A stretch of 64,000 nucleotides of DNA. Source: GCA-2683825 sp965662355 (GTDB taxonomy: Bacteria > Planctomycetota > UBA1135 > GCA-002686595). The notes beneath the pieces were generated by a model. That model saw only the letters and a list, made by a program, of their open reading frames with translations. It made no database searches and was not told the origin of the DNA. Each line of letters starts with the position of its first letter. The stretch's first letter is position 1. The position numbers and the translations under genes are program-made. The stretch lies in NCBI GenBank assembly GCA_965662355.1, contig CBFIHP010000003.1:248001-312000 (forward strand), read 5' to 3'. This document shows positions 25,273 to 34,093 of the stretch, piece after piece.

Positions 25273-26541
25273 ATGCGCCGGATGTCCCAGCATCCTACCA
25301 AGCCGGAAACGGGGGCCACGGGCAGGTTCTCCGGGGGGAAAGAGCCACGCCAGGTCCCGAAACGACGGCGCGCACTGCGCGCGCTCATGGCCTCGTTCGT
25401 CACCCTGGCCCTCGTGGATGTGGGGCTCTCGCTCTTTTTGATCCGCGACGGGCTCTTTCTCGGGCACCCCCTCCCCCCGTTCGGGGCCATGACCCACCCG
25501 AAGCAGCATGCCTGGCTCGAGGGCCTCGGGCGGGACGAAAACGAAGGCATCGGCCGCTTCGACGCCGAGCTCGGCTGGAGCTGGCGCCCCGGCGCGAGCG
25601 ACAGCGAGGGCAAGTTCACGACGAACTCGATCGGCGCCCGGGGCAAGCGCGAGTACCCCGAGCATCCCCCCGCGGGCACGACGCGCGTGCTCTTCTTCGG
25701 CAATTCCTTCACCTTCGGGGACGAGATTCCCGACCACGCGAGCTTCGAGAGCATCCTCGAGGAACGCCACCACGATTACGAGGCGATCAATTTCGGCGTC
25801 AGTGGCTTTGGAACCGACCAGGCCTGGCTGCGCTATCGGGCGCTCGGCCGCGAGTTGCAAGCGGATGCGGTGTGCATCGGCATCATGCTCGAAAACATCG
25901 GGCGCAACGTGAATCGCTATCGACCACTCTGGAACACGCGCACCGGCTTTTGCGGAGCCAAGCCGCGCTTCTACTTCGACGCATCGGGCACCCTGCAACT
26001 GGCCGCCCAGCCCTTCGCCACCCGCGAAGCCCTGCGCGCTGCGCTCCTGGGCAACGATTTCATCGACACGATCGGAGAGCACGAATACTGGCTGCACAAG
26101 CCGCACCTGTGGACCGGCAAGCTCTCGTCCCTCGGACGCCTTCTCGGTGTCGTGCTCGCAGAAACGGAACGCCGGCCGAGTGTCCTGTGGCAGGACGTCG
26201 ATGGCGAGCCCTTTCAGGTCACCCTCGCGATCCTCGAGGGTTTTCATCGAGAGGCCCTGGCCGACGGCGCGCGCGCGGCCCCCGTGGTGATGTTCCCCTC
26301 GCGCAGCGCACTGTACAGGTACGGCCTGCTCGGGCGCTCCTACTGGCAGACGCTCCTCGACGAGCTCGAGCGCCGGGGCATTCCCTATATCGACCTGATC
26401 CCCGCTCTTGTCCGTCGCCAACAGGAACTCGACGAACAGGAGGGCCCGATGTCGCTCTATTATGGCGGACACCTGACCAGCGTCGGCAACTCCGTGGTCG
26501 CCGACGAGATCCACGCCTGGCTGGCGAAACACCTGCCCTGA
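25273..26541 (+). CDS. Membrane-anchored SGNH/GDSL-like hydrolase
   Basis: About 422 residues with one N-terminal TM helix (ALMASFVTLALVDVGLSLFLI). The hydrolase core shows LFFGNSFTFGDEIPD (block I, Ser nucleophile), NFGVSGFGTDQAWLRY (block with catalytic Gly/Asn region) and the C-terminal GGHLTSVGNSVVADEI, where the His would complete the triad. Members often remove acetyl groups from surface glycans. The start is taken at MRRMSQHP; an ATG three codons later is equally possible, and earlier codons would overlap the divergent ABC gene. Confidence 0.8.
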   Translation: MRRMSQHPTKPETGATGRFSGGKEPRQVPKRRRALRALMASFVTLALVDVGLSLFLIRDGLFLGHPLPPFGAMTHPKQHAWLEGLGRDENEGIGRFDAELGWSWRPGASDSEGKFTTNSIGARGKREYPEHPPAGTTRVLFFGNSFTFGDEIPDHASFESILEERHHDYEAINFGVSGFGTDQAWLRYRALGRELQADAVCIGIMLENIGRNVNRYRPLWNTRTGFCGAKPRFYFDASGTLQLAAQPFATREALRAALLGNDFIDTIGEHEYWLHKPHLWTGKLSSLGRLLGVVLAETERRPSVLWQDVDGEPFQVTLAILEGFHREALADGARAAPVVMFPSRSALYRYGLLGRSYWQTLLDELERRGIPYIDLIPALVRRQQELDEQEGPMSLYYGGHLTSVGNSVVADEIHAWLAKHLP

Positions 26542-26563
26542 AACCAACTCCGGTGAGGACACG

Positions 26564-27034
26564 ATGAGCGGCGATCGAGATGCGTTTCTCGAAGCGATCG
26601 AGACGGCCATGGACGGCCCCACCCCCTACGAACGAGCGCTGGCGCTGACGCTCGAGTACTTCCGTGCCGACAGCGGCACCATCCACACGCGTGCGGGCCA
26701 GCAGCTCGAGCTCGCGGCCGCCAGCCCCGGCATCCCCGACGTCGTGCTCGCCCAGATCACGACGATCCCGATCGGAAAGGGCATGGCTGGGGTCGCGGCG
26801 GAGCGGGAGGAACCGGTCGATGCGTGCAACCTGCAGACCGATTCCACGGGCGACGTCCGGCCCGGAGCCAGGGCGACGGGGCTCCAGGGATCGATCTGCG
26901 TCCCGGTCTTTCGGGAAGAGCAGGTCGTGGGGACGCTCGGAATCGCCAACCGTACGGAGCGGGAATTCACCCCGGAAGAGACACAGTTGCTCCTGGAGGC
27001 CGGTCGTCGCATCGGTTCCAGGACGGGGGGCTAG
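26564..27034 (+). CDS. Stand-alone GAF-domain protein
   Basis: 156 residues, essentially one GAF domain: ALALTLEYFRADSGTIHTRAG, IGKGMAGVAAEREEPV, GLQGSICVPVFREEQVVGTLGIANRTEREFTPEETQLL. GAF domains bind small ligands such as cyclic nucleotides or act as redox or light sensors; the ligand is unknown here. It follows the SGNH gene by 22 bases on the same strand and may share its transcript. Confidence 0.85.
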   Translation: MSGDRDAFLEAIETAMDGPTPYERALALTLEYFRADSGTIHTRAGQQLELAAASPGIPDVVLAQITTIPIGKGMAGVAAEREEPVDACNLQTDSTGDVRPGARATGLQGSICVPVFREEQVVGTLGIANRTEREFTPEETQLLLEAGRRIGSRTGG

Positions 27035-27067
27035 CCAGGGCCTGCCAGGGGCGTATCATCGCCGGCC

Positions 27068-27562
27068 ATGGCACGCGCACGCCGAAACGAGTCCACTCCC
27101 ACCCTCGGCCTCGCCCTGATCCGTTTCGTGACAGGGTTGGTCCTTCTCCACCACGGGTGGCTCGGGGCCTCGGAGGCCAGGCCGGGTCCTGAAGACATCG
27201 AGCAAAGCGTCAGCGCCTCCTTGGGCGAGCTCGGCACGGTGCTCAGTGCCTGGGGCGAGCTCTTGCTCGAAAGCCCAGATGGTGCCGCCGTCCTTTGGCG
27301 CTGGGGAGCGCTCATCCTGGGCTTGCTCTTCACGTTGGGCGCCTTGATGCGTCCCGCCGGAGCGTTTGCGGTCTTGTTCCTTTCCCACGGGCTCGTCTAC
27401 GGTCCACAGGAACACGAGCTGGCCTTCTTGCTGCTGCTCGTCAGCAGCCTTTCGTGCGCCGCTTCGGGTGCGGGGCGACGCATGGGACTCGACGCACTCT
27501 TCGACCAGCACTTTCCCTCGTGGATTACCTGGAAGAAGCGACCGGACTCGATCTTCCCTTGA
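27068..27562 (+). CDS. DoxX-like small membrane protein
   Basis: 164 residues with four hydrophobic helices (LALIRFVTGLVLLHHGWLG; WGALILGLLFTLGALMRPAGAFAVLFLSHGLVYG; ELAFLLLLVSSLSCAASG) and the closing GAGRRMGLDALF motif typical of the DoxX/DoxD family. DoxX proteins are inner-membrane, sometimes tied to thiosulfate:quinone oxidation or redox stress. The exact role is not deducible. Confidence 0.75.
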   Translation: MARARRNESTPTLGLALIRFVTGLVLLHHGWLGASEARPGPEDIEQSVSASLGELGTVLSAWGELLLESPDGAAVLWRWGALILGLLFTLGALMRPAGAFAVLFLSHGLVYGPQEHELAFLLLLVSSLSCAASGAGRRMGLDALFDQHFPSWITWKKRPDSIFP

Positions 27563-27578
27563 TGGCCATCCATCCCTG

Positions 27579-28268
27579 ATGAGCGGCGTTCCCGAAAGAC
27601 CCCCGCAACTTCAGACGCAACGTGCTTCCCAGCGCCACACCGGTTGTGGATCCGGGGCGGAGCTGTGGCTCCTGCGCCACGCGGAGGTACACGAGAATTG
27701 GCAGGGCAAGGCGTACGGGGATCTCGATGTCGAGCTTTCCACAGCGGGCCTCGAACGCACGCGCACCTTCGCCGGGTCTTTTCGCGGTCGCGACGCGGCA
27801 CACGTGCTCTCCTCGCCCTTGCAACGAGCTCGATTGCTGGGTGAAGCGCTCGGCGAGAGCCTTGGACGTGGTGTCGAGTTCGACGCGAATCTGCGCGAGA
27901 TCCATCGCGGAAAATGGCAAGGACGCAGCGTCGAGGAACTGCACGGCGCACTGCAGCACGAGGTAGCGGCGTTCTACGCCGACCCCTGGAGCTACAAGGG
28001 TCACGAAGGCGAGAACGACGCCATGTTGTCCGCCCGCGCCTGGCCGATCGTGGAAAAGGCCTTGCGCGCCAGCGAGGGGCGGCCGGTATATGTCGTCTCG
28101 CACTACAACGTCATTCGCGTGTTGATCGCCGACGCGCTCGGGATTCCCTCCGAAGAGTCGTTTCGGTTGCGCATCGACGTCGGACGCGCAGCGCTCATGA
28201 TCGACGGCGAACGCGGCTGGCGCCTGCGGCGTTCGAACGTCACCGGCCCACCCGCAGAGGGCTCTTGA
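27579..28268 (+). CDS. Histidine-phosphatase-family protein (phosphoglycerate-mutase-like)
   Basis: 229 residues. The phosphohistidine motif reads LLRHAEV (His-Ala in place of His-Gly), followed by YGDLDVELSTAGLERT, SSPLQRARLLGEAL, LREIHRGKWQGRS and the second catalytic His in VSHYNVIRVLIADAL. It resembles alpha-ribazole phosphatase and cofactor-dependent PGAM relatives; the substrate is unclear. The chosen ATG removes an N-terminal extension that would overlap the DoxX gene. The stop overlaps the TTG of the next gene (TTGA). Confidence 0.82.
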   Translation: MSGVPERPPQLQTQRASQRHTGCGSGAELWLLRHAEVHENWQGKAYGDLDVELSTAGLERTRTFAGSFRGRDAAHVLSSPLQRARLLGEALGESLGRGVEFDANLREIHRGKWQGRSVEELHGALQHEVAAFYADPWSYKGHEGENDAMLSARAWPIVEKALRASEGRPVYVVSHYNVIRVLIADALGIPSEESFRLRIDVGRAALMIDGERGWRLRRSNVTGPPAEGS

Positions 28269-29443
28269 AGGTCCTCTTCGTCTGCCCCTTCGTTCCCTGG
28301 CCCCTGGAGACCGGAGGGAAGATCCGGACCTACCACCTGATCCGGGCCGCCGCCAAGCACGCCGAGATCCATCTGCGCGCGATCGAAGAGCCGAACATGG
28401 CTCCGGAGACGCGCGAGGCCCTCGAGGCGGTCTGTGCCTCGGTGCACTTCTTCGAACGCAGCCGTCCCGGGCCGCTCGAGCGCGTGCGGCTGGCGAAGCT
28501 CGAACGCTGGTTCCATTCGGACACCCTGGAAGCCTCGGTGCAGAACGAGCTCGCCGAAGGCGGCTTCGCCCTGATCCACCTCGACGAATTGCTCCTGACG
28601 CGCGTCGTACCCCAGGCCTCGTCCGTTCCCGTGGTCCAGCACCACCACAAGCTCGACACGGTCCTGTACGACACGCTCTTCGCCGAAACCGGCCCGACGC
28701 GCCACTTCGATCGCTGGAAGCTCCACCGGCTCGAGGCCGAATCGACGCGCCGCTATCGTCATCACCTTTTGTGCAGCCAGGAGGATGCCGAGCTCTTGTG
28801 CGGGCGCCACGGCGCCCTGGACTTCGGTGTCGTGCCCAGCGGCTTCGATCCCGAGCAGTTTCGGCGCTCGGACCCGACGCCGACACGCGACCCCGAACGC
28901 ATCGTGTTCGTCGGGAGCATGGACTACGGGCCCAACGTCGACGCCATGCCCTACTTCTGTGCCGAGGCGTTGCCGCTCTTGCTGGAGCAACGGCCGAACC
29001 TGGTGCTCGAGATCGTGGGCGCGAACCCAGCACCCGAGGTACAAGCCCTCGCCTCGGAACACGTACGCGTCACCGGTCGCGTCGACGCGGTCAAGCCCTA
29101 CCTCGAGGGAGCGGGATGCATGGTGGTGCCGCTGCGTATCGGCGGCGGCACGCGCTTGAAGATCGTCGAGGCCCTGGCGCTCGAAACCCCGGTCGTCTCC
29201 ACCACCGTCGGCGCAGAGGGCCTCGGGCTCGAAGACCAAAAGCACCTGGCTTTGGCCGATACACCGGGCGAATTGGCGGACACCCTCGCGGCCCTGCTGG
29301 CCGATCCGGAGCGGGCTACGCGCTTGGCGCGGGCCGGGCACGCCCAGGTATACGAGCGCTATTGCTGGGACGTCCTGGCCGAAGAGCTCGTCGACTACTG
29401 GGAGCGCGTGGCCTTTTCGGGCACCCGTTCACCGTCGCGCTGA
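28265..29443 (+). CDS. GT4-family glycosyltransferase
   Basis: 392 residues starting at TTG in a TTGA overlap with the upstream gene: LKVLFVCPFVPWPLETGGKIR is the canonical GT-B N-terminus. Later motifs are VQHHHKLDTVLYD, VFVGSMDYGPNVDAMPYF, RVDAVKPYLEGAGCMVVPLRIGGGTRLKIVEALALETPVVSTTVGAEGL (donor-binding glycine-rich region). Similar proteins act in exopolysaccharide or LPS-like synthesis. The end overlaps the convergent DNA glycosylase gene by 15 bases. Confidence 0.88.
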   Translation: MKVLFVCPFVPWPLETGGKIRTYHLIRAAAKHAEIHLRAIEEPNMAPETREALEAVCASVHFFERSRPGPLERVRLAKLERWFHSDTLEASVQNELAEGGFALIHLDELLLTRVVPQASSVPVVQHHHKLDTVLYDTLFAETGPTRHFDRWKLHRLEAESTRRYRHHLLCSQEDAELLCGRHGALDFGVVPSGFDPEQFRRSDPTPTRDPERIVFVGSMDYGPNVDAMPYFCAEALPLLLEQRPNLVLEIVGANPAPEVQALASEHVRVTGRVDAVKPYLEGAGCMVVPLRIGGGTRLKIVEALALETPVVSTTVGAEGLGLEDQKHLALADTPGELADTLAALLADPERATRLARAGHAQVYERYCWDVLAEELVDYWERVAFSGTRSPSR

Positions 29444-30679
29444 GCCCGCCTTCTGGCGCGGGAGTCCGACCGGGGCGAGCTGAACGGCCCGCGCGTAGCG
29501 CTCGAAGGCCGTGCGCACGGCCTGCGCTTGCACGGTCGTTCCTGGACGAGACGTTCCGGTCTCCTCGTAGCGGCAGGAGAGCAGCACGAGCCTGCCCGCC
29601 TTGCGCTCGGCCTTGAGATCCAGGCGTGCGATCAAGTCCTCACCGGCCAGCACTGGCATGCAGTAGTAGCCGTAGGTGCGTTGCTCCGCGGGCTTGAAGA
29701 TCTCGAGCTTCTGATCGAATTCGAAAAACTCCTTCGTACGTTGTCGATCCCATAGCACCGGATCGAAGGGCGACAACAGAACCCCGTGGTCGCTCACGGG
29801 TCGCACGCGGCGCAAACGCTCGGCCAGTTCGAGATCGGCGGGACGAATCCAACCGAGCCGCGGCCTGGCTTTCGACGAATTCGACTGGGTAAGCGTGCAG
29901 GCCTCGATATCCCCGCGTTTCTCCAGACGCGCAAGGGCGGCCTTCACGTCCGCTTGCATGTTCCGCAAGCGCCAGGTCGCCGTCAGGGTCCCTCTCGTCG
30001 CCCAACCGTGACCTTGCAGGGCCTGCAGGAGCAGGCTCTCCAGCGCCTCGGCCTGCTTCTGCGGACGACAACGCGCCTCTTCGGGGATGACGTTGTCCCT
30101 TAGGTCGTACGTGCGTTGAAAGTGACGTCGTTCGCGAATGGCGAACTCCCCGCTGGACCACAGCGCCGAGGCGACACGCTTGGCCGGTTTCAGATCCCAC
30201 CAACCGCGACTGCCTCGGCCCTCCATGTCGAGCGCCCGCAACGGTCCGTCCGCGCGGATCTTCGCGCGCAGCTGCTTCACGATGGCGGGATGTTGGCCGA
30301 TCAGATCGCCCCACCACGGATGCTTGCGAAAGGCGCGACGGCGAAATTCGAACACCGGATAGAGCTCGATCGGAATCCACGAGACCTCGTGGCCCCAGTA
30401 CTCGAAGAGGCCCGAACCCGGCTGCAGAAGCTCCTCGCCGAGGGTCGCGTCCATGCCCTCGAGTCGTGAAAGCAGCACGATCGAGTGGCTGCGGGCCCCG
30501 GCGATCGAAACGGTATCGAGCTGCAGATAACCGAAGCGTCGAATGACCTCGAGTGCCGCCCGACGTGCCTGCTTCCCACGGCCACGAGCCTTGCTGGGAA
30601 ACCCGCTCCAGGAGGGTTTCAAGAGCCCCGCCCGGGCCAGCGCCAGGCGACGAACGGAACGCAGGTCGAGGGAAGACAC
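29429..30679 (-). CDS. YcaQ/AlkZ-like DNA glycosylase (winged-helix)
   Basis: 416-residue HTH_42-type DNA glycosylase. Family members excise bulky alkylated bases and unhook interstrand crosslinks. The catalytic Q-x-D is Gln53-Leu-Asp55 in FGYLQLDTVSI. Later motifs FEYWGHEVSWIPIELYP, GSRGWWDLKPAKRVASALWSSGE and FSPFDPVLWDRQR-like LLSPFDPVLWDRQRTKEFFEFDQ are standard for YcaQ. The GTG start (VSSLDLRSVRRLALARAG) is chosen because the 43 codons upstream look non-coding. Confidence 0.87.
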   Translation of the reverse strand: MSSLDLRSVRRLALARAGLLKPSWSGFPSKARGRGKQARRAALEVIRRFGYLQLDTVSIAGARSHSIVLLSRLEGMDATLGEELLQPGSGLFEYWGHEVSWIPIELYPVFEFRRRAFRKHPWWGDLIGQHPAIVKQLRAKIRADGPLRALDMEGRGSRGWWDLKPAKRVASALWSSGEFAIRERRHFQRTYDLRDNVIPEEARCRPQKQAEALESLLLQALQGHGWATRGTLTATWRLRNMQADVKAALARLEKRGDIEACTLTQSNSSKARPRLGWIRPADLELAERLRRVRPVSDHGVLLSPFDPVLWDRQRTKEFFEFDQKLEIFKPAEQRTYGYYCMPVLAGEDLIARLDLKAERKAGRLVLLSCRYEETGTSRPGTTVQAQAVRTAFERYARAVQLAPVGLPRQKAGSARR

Positions 30680-30900
30680 GGGCGCATTCTGGGCTATGGA
30701 CGTTGGGCCGGGGCCCTCCGGGCGACTTTTCCGTGTTCGAGTTTTCCCTAGTCCATGGGGGTCGATCTCGAGCGCGCGCAACCACCGGGCACGATACGAG
30801 AACTCCAACCCGATGCAGCGCTAAAGGCGCGCGCATTGCGATTCAGTTGCGGCCCAAGGAACTCGTCGTCATCCGCCCCTGGTACCGACCTTGCTACTCG

Positions 30901-32499
30901 CTATCGAGCGGAGGAATTCGACGAGGCTTCCACGCGTGCCCCTACGAGTTCCATCACCGTCCCCGCGGTCATCTGCAGCGCGTTGAACCCCAGGCGGAAG
31001 TCGTCTTCGCTGAAGTTCTCGACGATGTCCGAGGGGCGGTGCCAATGCGGATTGGAGCCGTTGCCGATTTCCGCCAGGCGCATGTTCTCGCGCACGCTGA
31101 CAGAAGCCGTGTAGTCCTGGAAGGCCACCGAATCGGTATTCGCCATCATGTCGCCGACCTCGGCCGGATAGTCCGCCGAGTGATCCGCATTACCCTGGAA
31201 CAGGAACCCCGCCAGCAGAAGCGATTCGGCTTCCATCGTGGTTCCGACCCTGTATTCGATGTCGATGTCCGCCTCGGCGATCTGGTCATCTTCGGGCGGG
31301 AGACCGTGGTCGAAGAGCAACATGTCGTGCTGGATCACACCCAGCCAGGTGGGCTCGGGATAATGGCCCGGCTGGTCGGGGTCTTCGATGCCCTGGAGCG
31401 GTGCGCGCTCGTCGGCGTAGGCCGTACTACCGATCCAGCCGGCCTCTTCGCTGTTCCAGAAGACGAAGCGCACGGAGATGTCCGTCGTGAAACCTGGGCG
31501 GCTGAACATGCGCGCCATCTCGAGAACCAAGGAACACCCCGAAGCATCGTCATCCGCCGCGCCACCGTTCCCGCGCCCATCGAGGTGGGCGGAAACGATG
31601 TACATTCGATCCGGGGCGACTTCGCCGACCTTGGTCACGTAGATCGAGCGCCTCGGTCCCGCACCGATCCCGCCGGTTTCCTCGAAGCCGTGGTAGGAGA
31701 CTTGATATCCCAGCTCTTCGAGCTGGCCGACCATCCAGAGCTCGGCGGCGATGTAGCTGTCCGAACCACGACGGCGCGCACCGAAGCTGGCCAGCTTCTC
31801 GATGTTTTGTTTGAACGTTTGGATGTCGAGTTTGCCCCGCAGCCCAACCTGGTTACCAGCGCTGAGCGCGACACTCGTGTCGACTGCAACGTCAACATTG
31901 TCAAACGCGACCGAGGTGAATTCAGCGGGCGAGTCGTGGCCCCGCGCATGGGCACCGAGCATCAACGTATGTTCTCCCGATTCAAAATAGCCGAGCTCGA
32001 GCTCGAACCGGCACCAACCGCGAATCCGTTGTTCCCCATCTGAGGCATTGCCGAGCAACTGCGACACGAAGCGTGTCGACACCGGACCGCGCAGAACACC
32101 ATCCACGGCAAGGAGCACCTGACTTCGATCGCTGACCTGGCACGCTCCGGACTGGACCAGCTCATAGTCCAGCGACACGCTGACGACACCCGGATACTCG
32201 AGCGTGAACGTGTACTCCCAACCCGCGGAAGTCGCTTCGCTGACGCGCTGCAAGGACCCCCAGAGCATCACCCCCAGGTCTCCCTGGTGACGACCGGGAA
32301 GGGACCAGCTGGCAATCAACTCCTCTTTCTGGCACGTCCCCAAGAAAGCGTTGGGGACAAAACGCACCTCATCATCAAGGAGCGTTGCCGAAGGTCCAAC
32401 TCCCGCATGGATACTGGACAGCTCAGCCGACTGAGCCTCGGTGAGCTGACAGAACGCGGAGCAGAGGAAAACAGAGACGAGCAGTGCGTTACTCAGCAT
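30901..32499 (-). CDS. Secreted M28-family zinc metallopeptidase
   Basis: 532 residues: signal peptide (MLSNALLVSVFLCSAFC), an N-terminal beta-rich carbohydrate-binding-like module (about 22-215, two Cys pairs likely), then an M28 aminopeptidase domain. Metal ligands appear as His305 (SAHLDGRG), Asp317 (GGAADDDASGCS), Glu351/352 (FWNSEEAGWIGS), Asp392 (IQHDMLLFD) and the C-terminal NPHWHRPSD. It removes N-terminal residues from peptides outside the cytoplasm. It sits at the end of a row of minus-strand glycan genes but has no visible functional link to them. Confidence 0.88.
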   Translation of the reverse strand: MLSNALLVSVFLCSAFCQLTEAQSAELSSIHAGVGPSATLLDDEVRFVPNAFLGTCQKEELIASWSLPGRHQGDLGVMLWGSLQRVSEATSAGWEYTFTLEYPGVVSVSLDYELVQSGACQVSDRSQVLLAVDGVLRGPVSTRFVSQLLGNASDGEQRIRGWCRFELELGYFESGEHTLMLGAHARGHDSPAEFTSVAFDNVDVAVDTSVALSAGNQVGLRGKLDIQTFKQNIEKLASFGARRRGSDSYIAAELWMVGQLEELGYQVSYHGFEETGGIGAGPRRSIYVTKVGEVAPDRMYIVSAHLDGRGNGGAADDDASGCSLVLEMARMFSRPGFTTDISVRFVFWNSEEAGWIGSTAYADERAPLQGIEDPDQPGHYPEPTWLGVIQHDMLLFDHGLPPEDDQIAEADIDIEYRVGTTMEAESLLLAGFLFQGNADHSADYPAEVGDMMANTDSVAFQDYTASVSVRENMRLAEIGNGSNPHWHRPSDIVENFSEDDFRLGFNALQMTAGTVMELVGARVEASSNSSAR

Positions 32500-32629
32500 G
32501 GTGTGTGCAAGAGGGTCTGTTGGGGGTCCTGGGCTGGCCCCAAGCTAGGCCCTGCGACTCACTTGGCGTTCGCGAAGCGCGGTTTTTTCCTCTTCGATCC
32601 GCCTGCTCCTCAGCAGCGGTAGGGAACCC

Positions 32630-34084
32630 CTAACGCTGGCGCCCGAAGAAACGCGACAGCAATCCCTGCGCCTTGGCCTCGCGCTGTGCTCGTCCGCGCG
32701 ACTCGGGATCGTCCACGCCCGCCGGATGCTCCAGAGCGGGCTCCTCGCCACGCACCTGCTTGACGACCTCGACATACGCCTTTTCGAGTTGCAACATCAT
32801 GTCGCGCGAGGTGCGCGGCATGGTCTTGTGTTTGCGCCACGAAGCGCGCGAGCGGTAGTTCGCGAACTCCCGCAAGGCGGCGATCCAGCCTTCGTGATCC
32901 TCGGAGGCAACGACGACACCGGCTTTTCCGCCGTCGGCCACGGCCGCCAGCGCGCCGGCGTCGCTGACGAGCACCGGTAGTCCCGCGGCTCGCGCTTCGC
33001 GCACCGTGAGACCGTAGACCTCGCACCAACGCGAGGGGGCCGCAACTCCGTCGAGCCCGGCCAGGATCTCCGGCAAGCGGTCGTGGGTGTACGGGCCGTG
33101 GATGCGAATGCGCTTGTCCGCGGCGGCCATCGCCTCGAGTGCCTCGAGGTAGCTGTTGTCGCCGTGATAGCTGGGCATGTCGCCGTGGATCTCGAGCGTC
33201 AGGTCGGGCACGCGGGACGCCTGGAAGGCACGCGCCAACTCGAGCGCCCCCTTGCTGGGAAGCACGGTCCCGAGAATGCCAAGTCGCACCTCGTCGACCG
33301 GTTGCTCGCCTTCGCGTACCGCCCGCAGGCGGCGCACGGCCATGGACAGCTCGTCCACGTCGATACCGTTCTCGACGACGTCGATGGCATCCTCCGCGAT
33401 CCCGGCACGCACGTAGACCGCTCGCGATGCACTCGAGGGCGTGAAGAGCCGGTGGGCCTCTCCGAGAGCACGGAGCGCATATTCCGTGCGGAGGCGCGCG
33501 GCATCCGTGTCGTCGCTGACTTCCTCGCCCTCGGGGCCCCGCTTCTCACCATGGACCGAGGGCATCAGGTGCGGCCACGTCTCGATGAGACACTTGGCGC
33601 AGGTCTCGGGATCGGCGACCTCGCTGATCTGGCCCTGGCTCTGGAGCATCTGTCCCCGCGGGCACAGCGGCCAGTAGTCGTGCAGCGTCATCACGAGTGG
33701 CAGCTCGAGTGCACGCAGGCTCTTCAGGACGGAGAGTCCGAAGCCCGTGAGGTGATGAACGTGAACGACATCCAGCGGCGTGGTCTCGGCCCATTCGCGG
33801 ACGGCGCGCTCCATGTCCTCGTTGCGCACGAGATCGGCAAGGGCCCGGTGATCGTGATAGCGGTACGCAACCCGCCGGACCTCGACGCCTTCGACCGGTT
33901 CGGTCTTCGACGAGAAAGGCTCCAGACCCTCGCTCGTGTCGATGCACAGCGCGTGGACACGATGCCCGCGCGAGCGCAGCTCGCGCGCGAGGTCGCGCAT
34001 ATGACTTTGCACGCCCCCGACATCGGGAAACCAGCCGTGGGCGATGAGTCCGATGTCGAGCCCGGTTCGGTGCTGCCTATCCAT
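32630..34084 (-). CDS. GT4-family glycosyltransferase
   Basis: 484 residues. N-domain IGLIAHGWFPDVGGVQSHMRDLARELRSRGH; MTLHDYWPLCPRGQMLQ with a later CAKCLIETWPHL cysteine pair; C-domain LGILGTVLPSKGALELARAF, VAAPSRWCEVYGLTVREARAAGLPVLVSDAGAL. The tail (EHPAGVDDPESRGRAQREAK) is charged and probably disordered. First-translated neighbours upstream are two more GT4 enzymes, so it belongs to a glycan-assembly group. The specific sugar is unknown. Confidence 0.9.
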   Translation of the reverse strand: MDRQHRTGLDIGLIAHGWFPDVGGVQSHMRDLARELRSRGHRVHALCIDTSEGLEPFSSKTEPVEGVEVRRVAYRYHDHRALADLVRNEDMERAVREWAETTPLDVVHVHHLTGFGLSVLKSLRALELPLVMTLHDYWPLCPRGQMLQSQGQISEVADPETCAKCLIETWPHLMPSVHGEKRGPEGEEVSDDTDAARLRTEYALRALGEAHRLFTPSSASRAVYVRAGIAEDAIDVVENGIDVDELSMAVRRLRAVREGEQPVDEVRLGILGTVLPSKGALELARAFQASRVPDLTLEIHGDMPSYHGDNSYLEALEAMAAADKRIRIHGPYTHDRLPEILAGLDGVAAPSRWCEVYGLTVREARAAGLPVLVSDAGALAAVADGGKAGVVVASEDHEGWIAALREFANYRSRASWRKHKTMPRTSRDMMLQLEKAYVEVVKQVRGEEPALEHPAGVDDPESRGRAQREAKAQGLLSRFFGRQR

Positions 34085-34093
34085 CGTCAGGTT

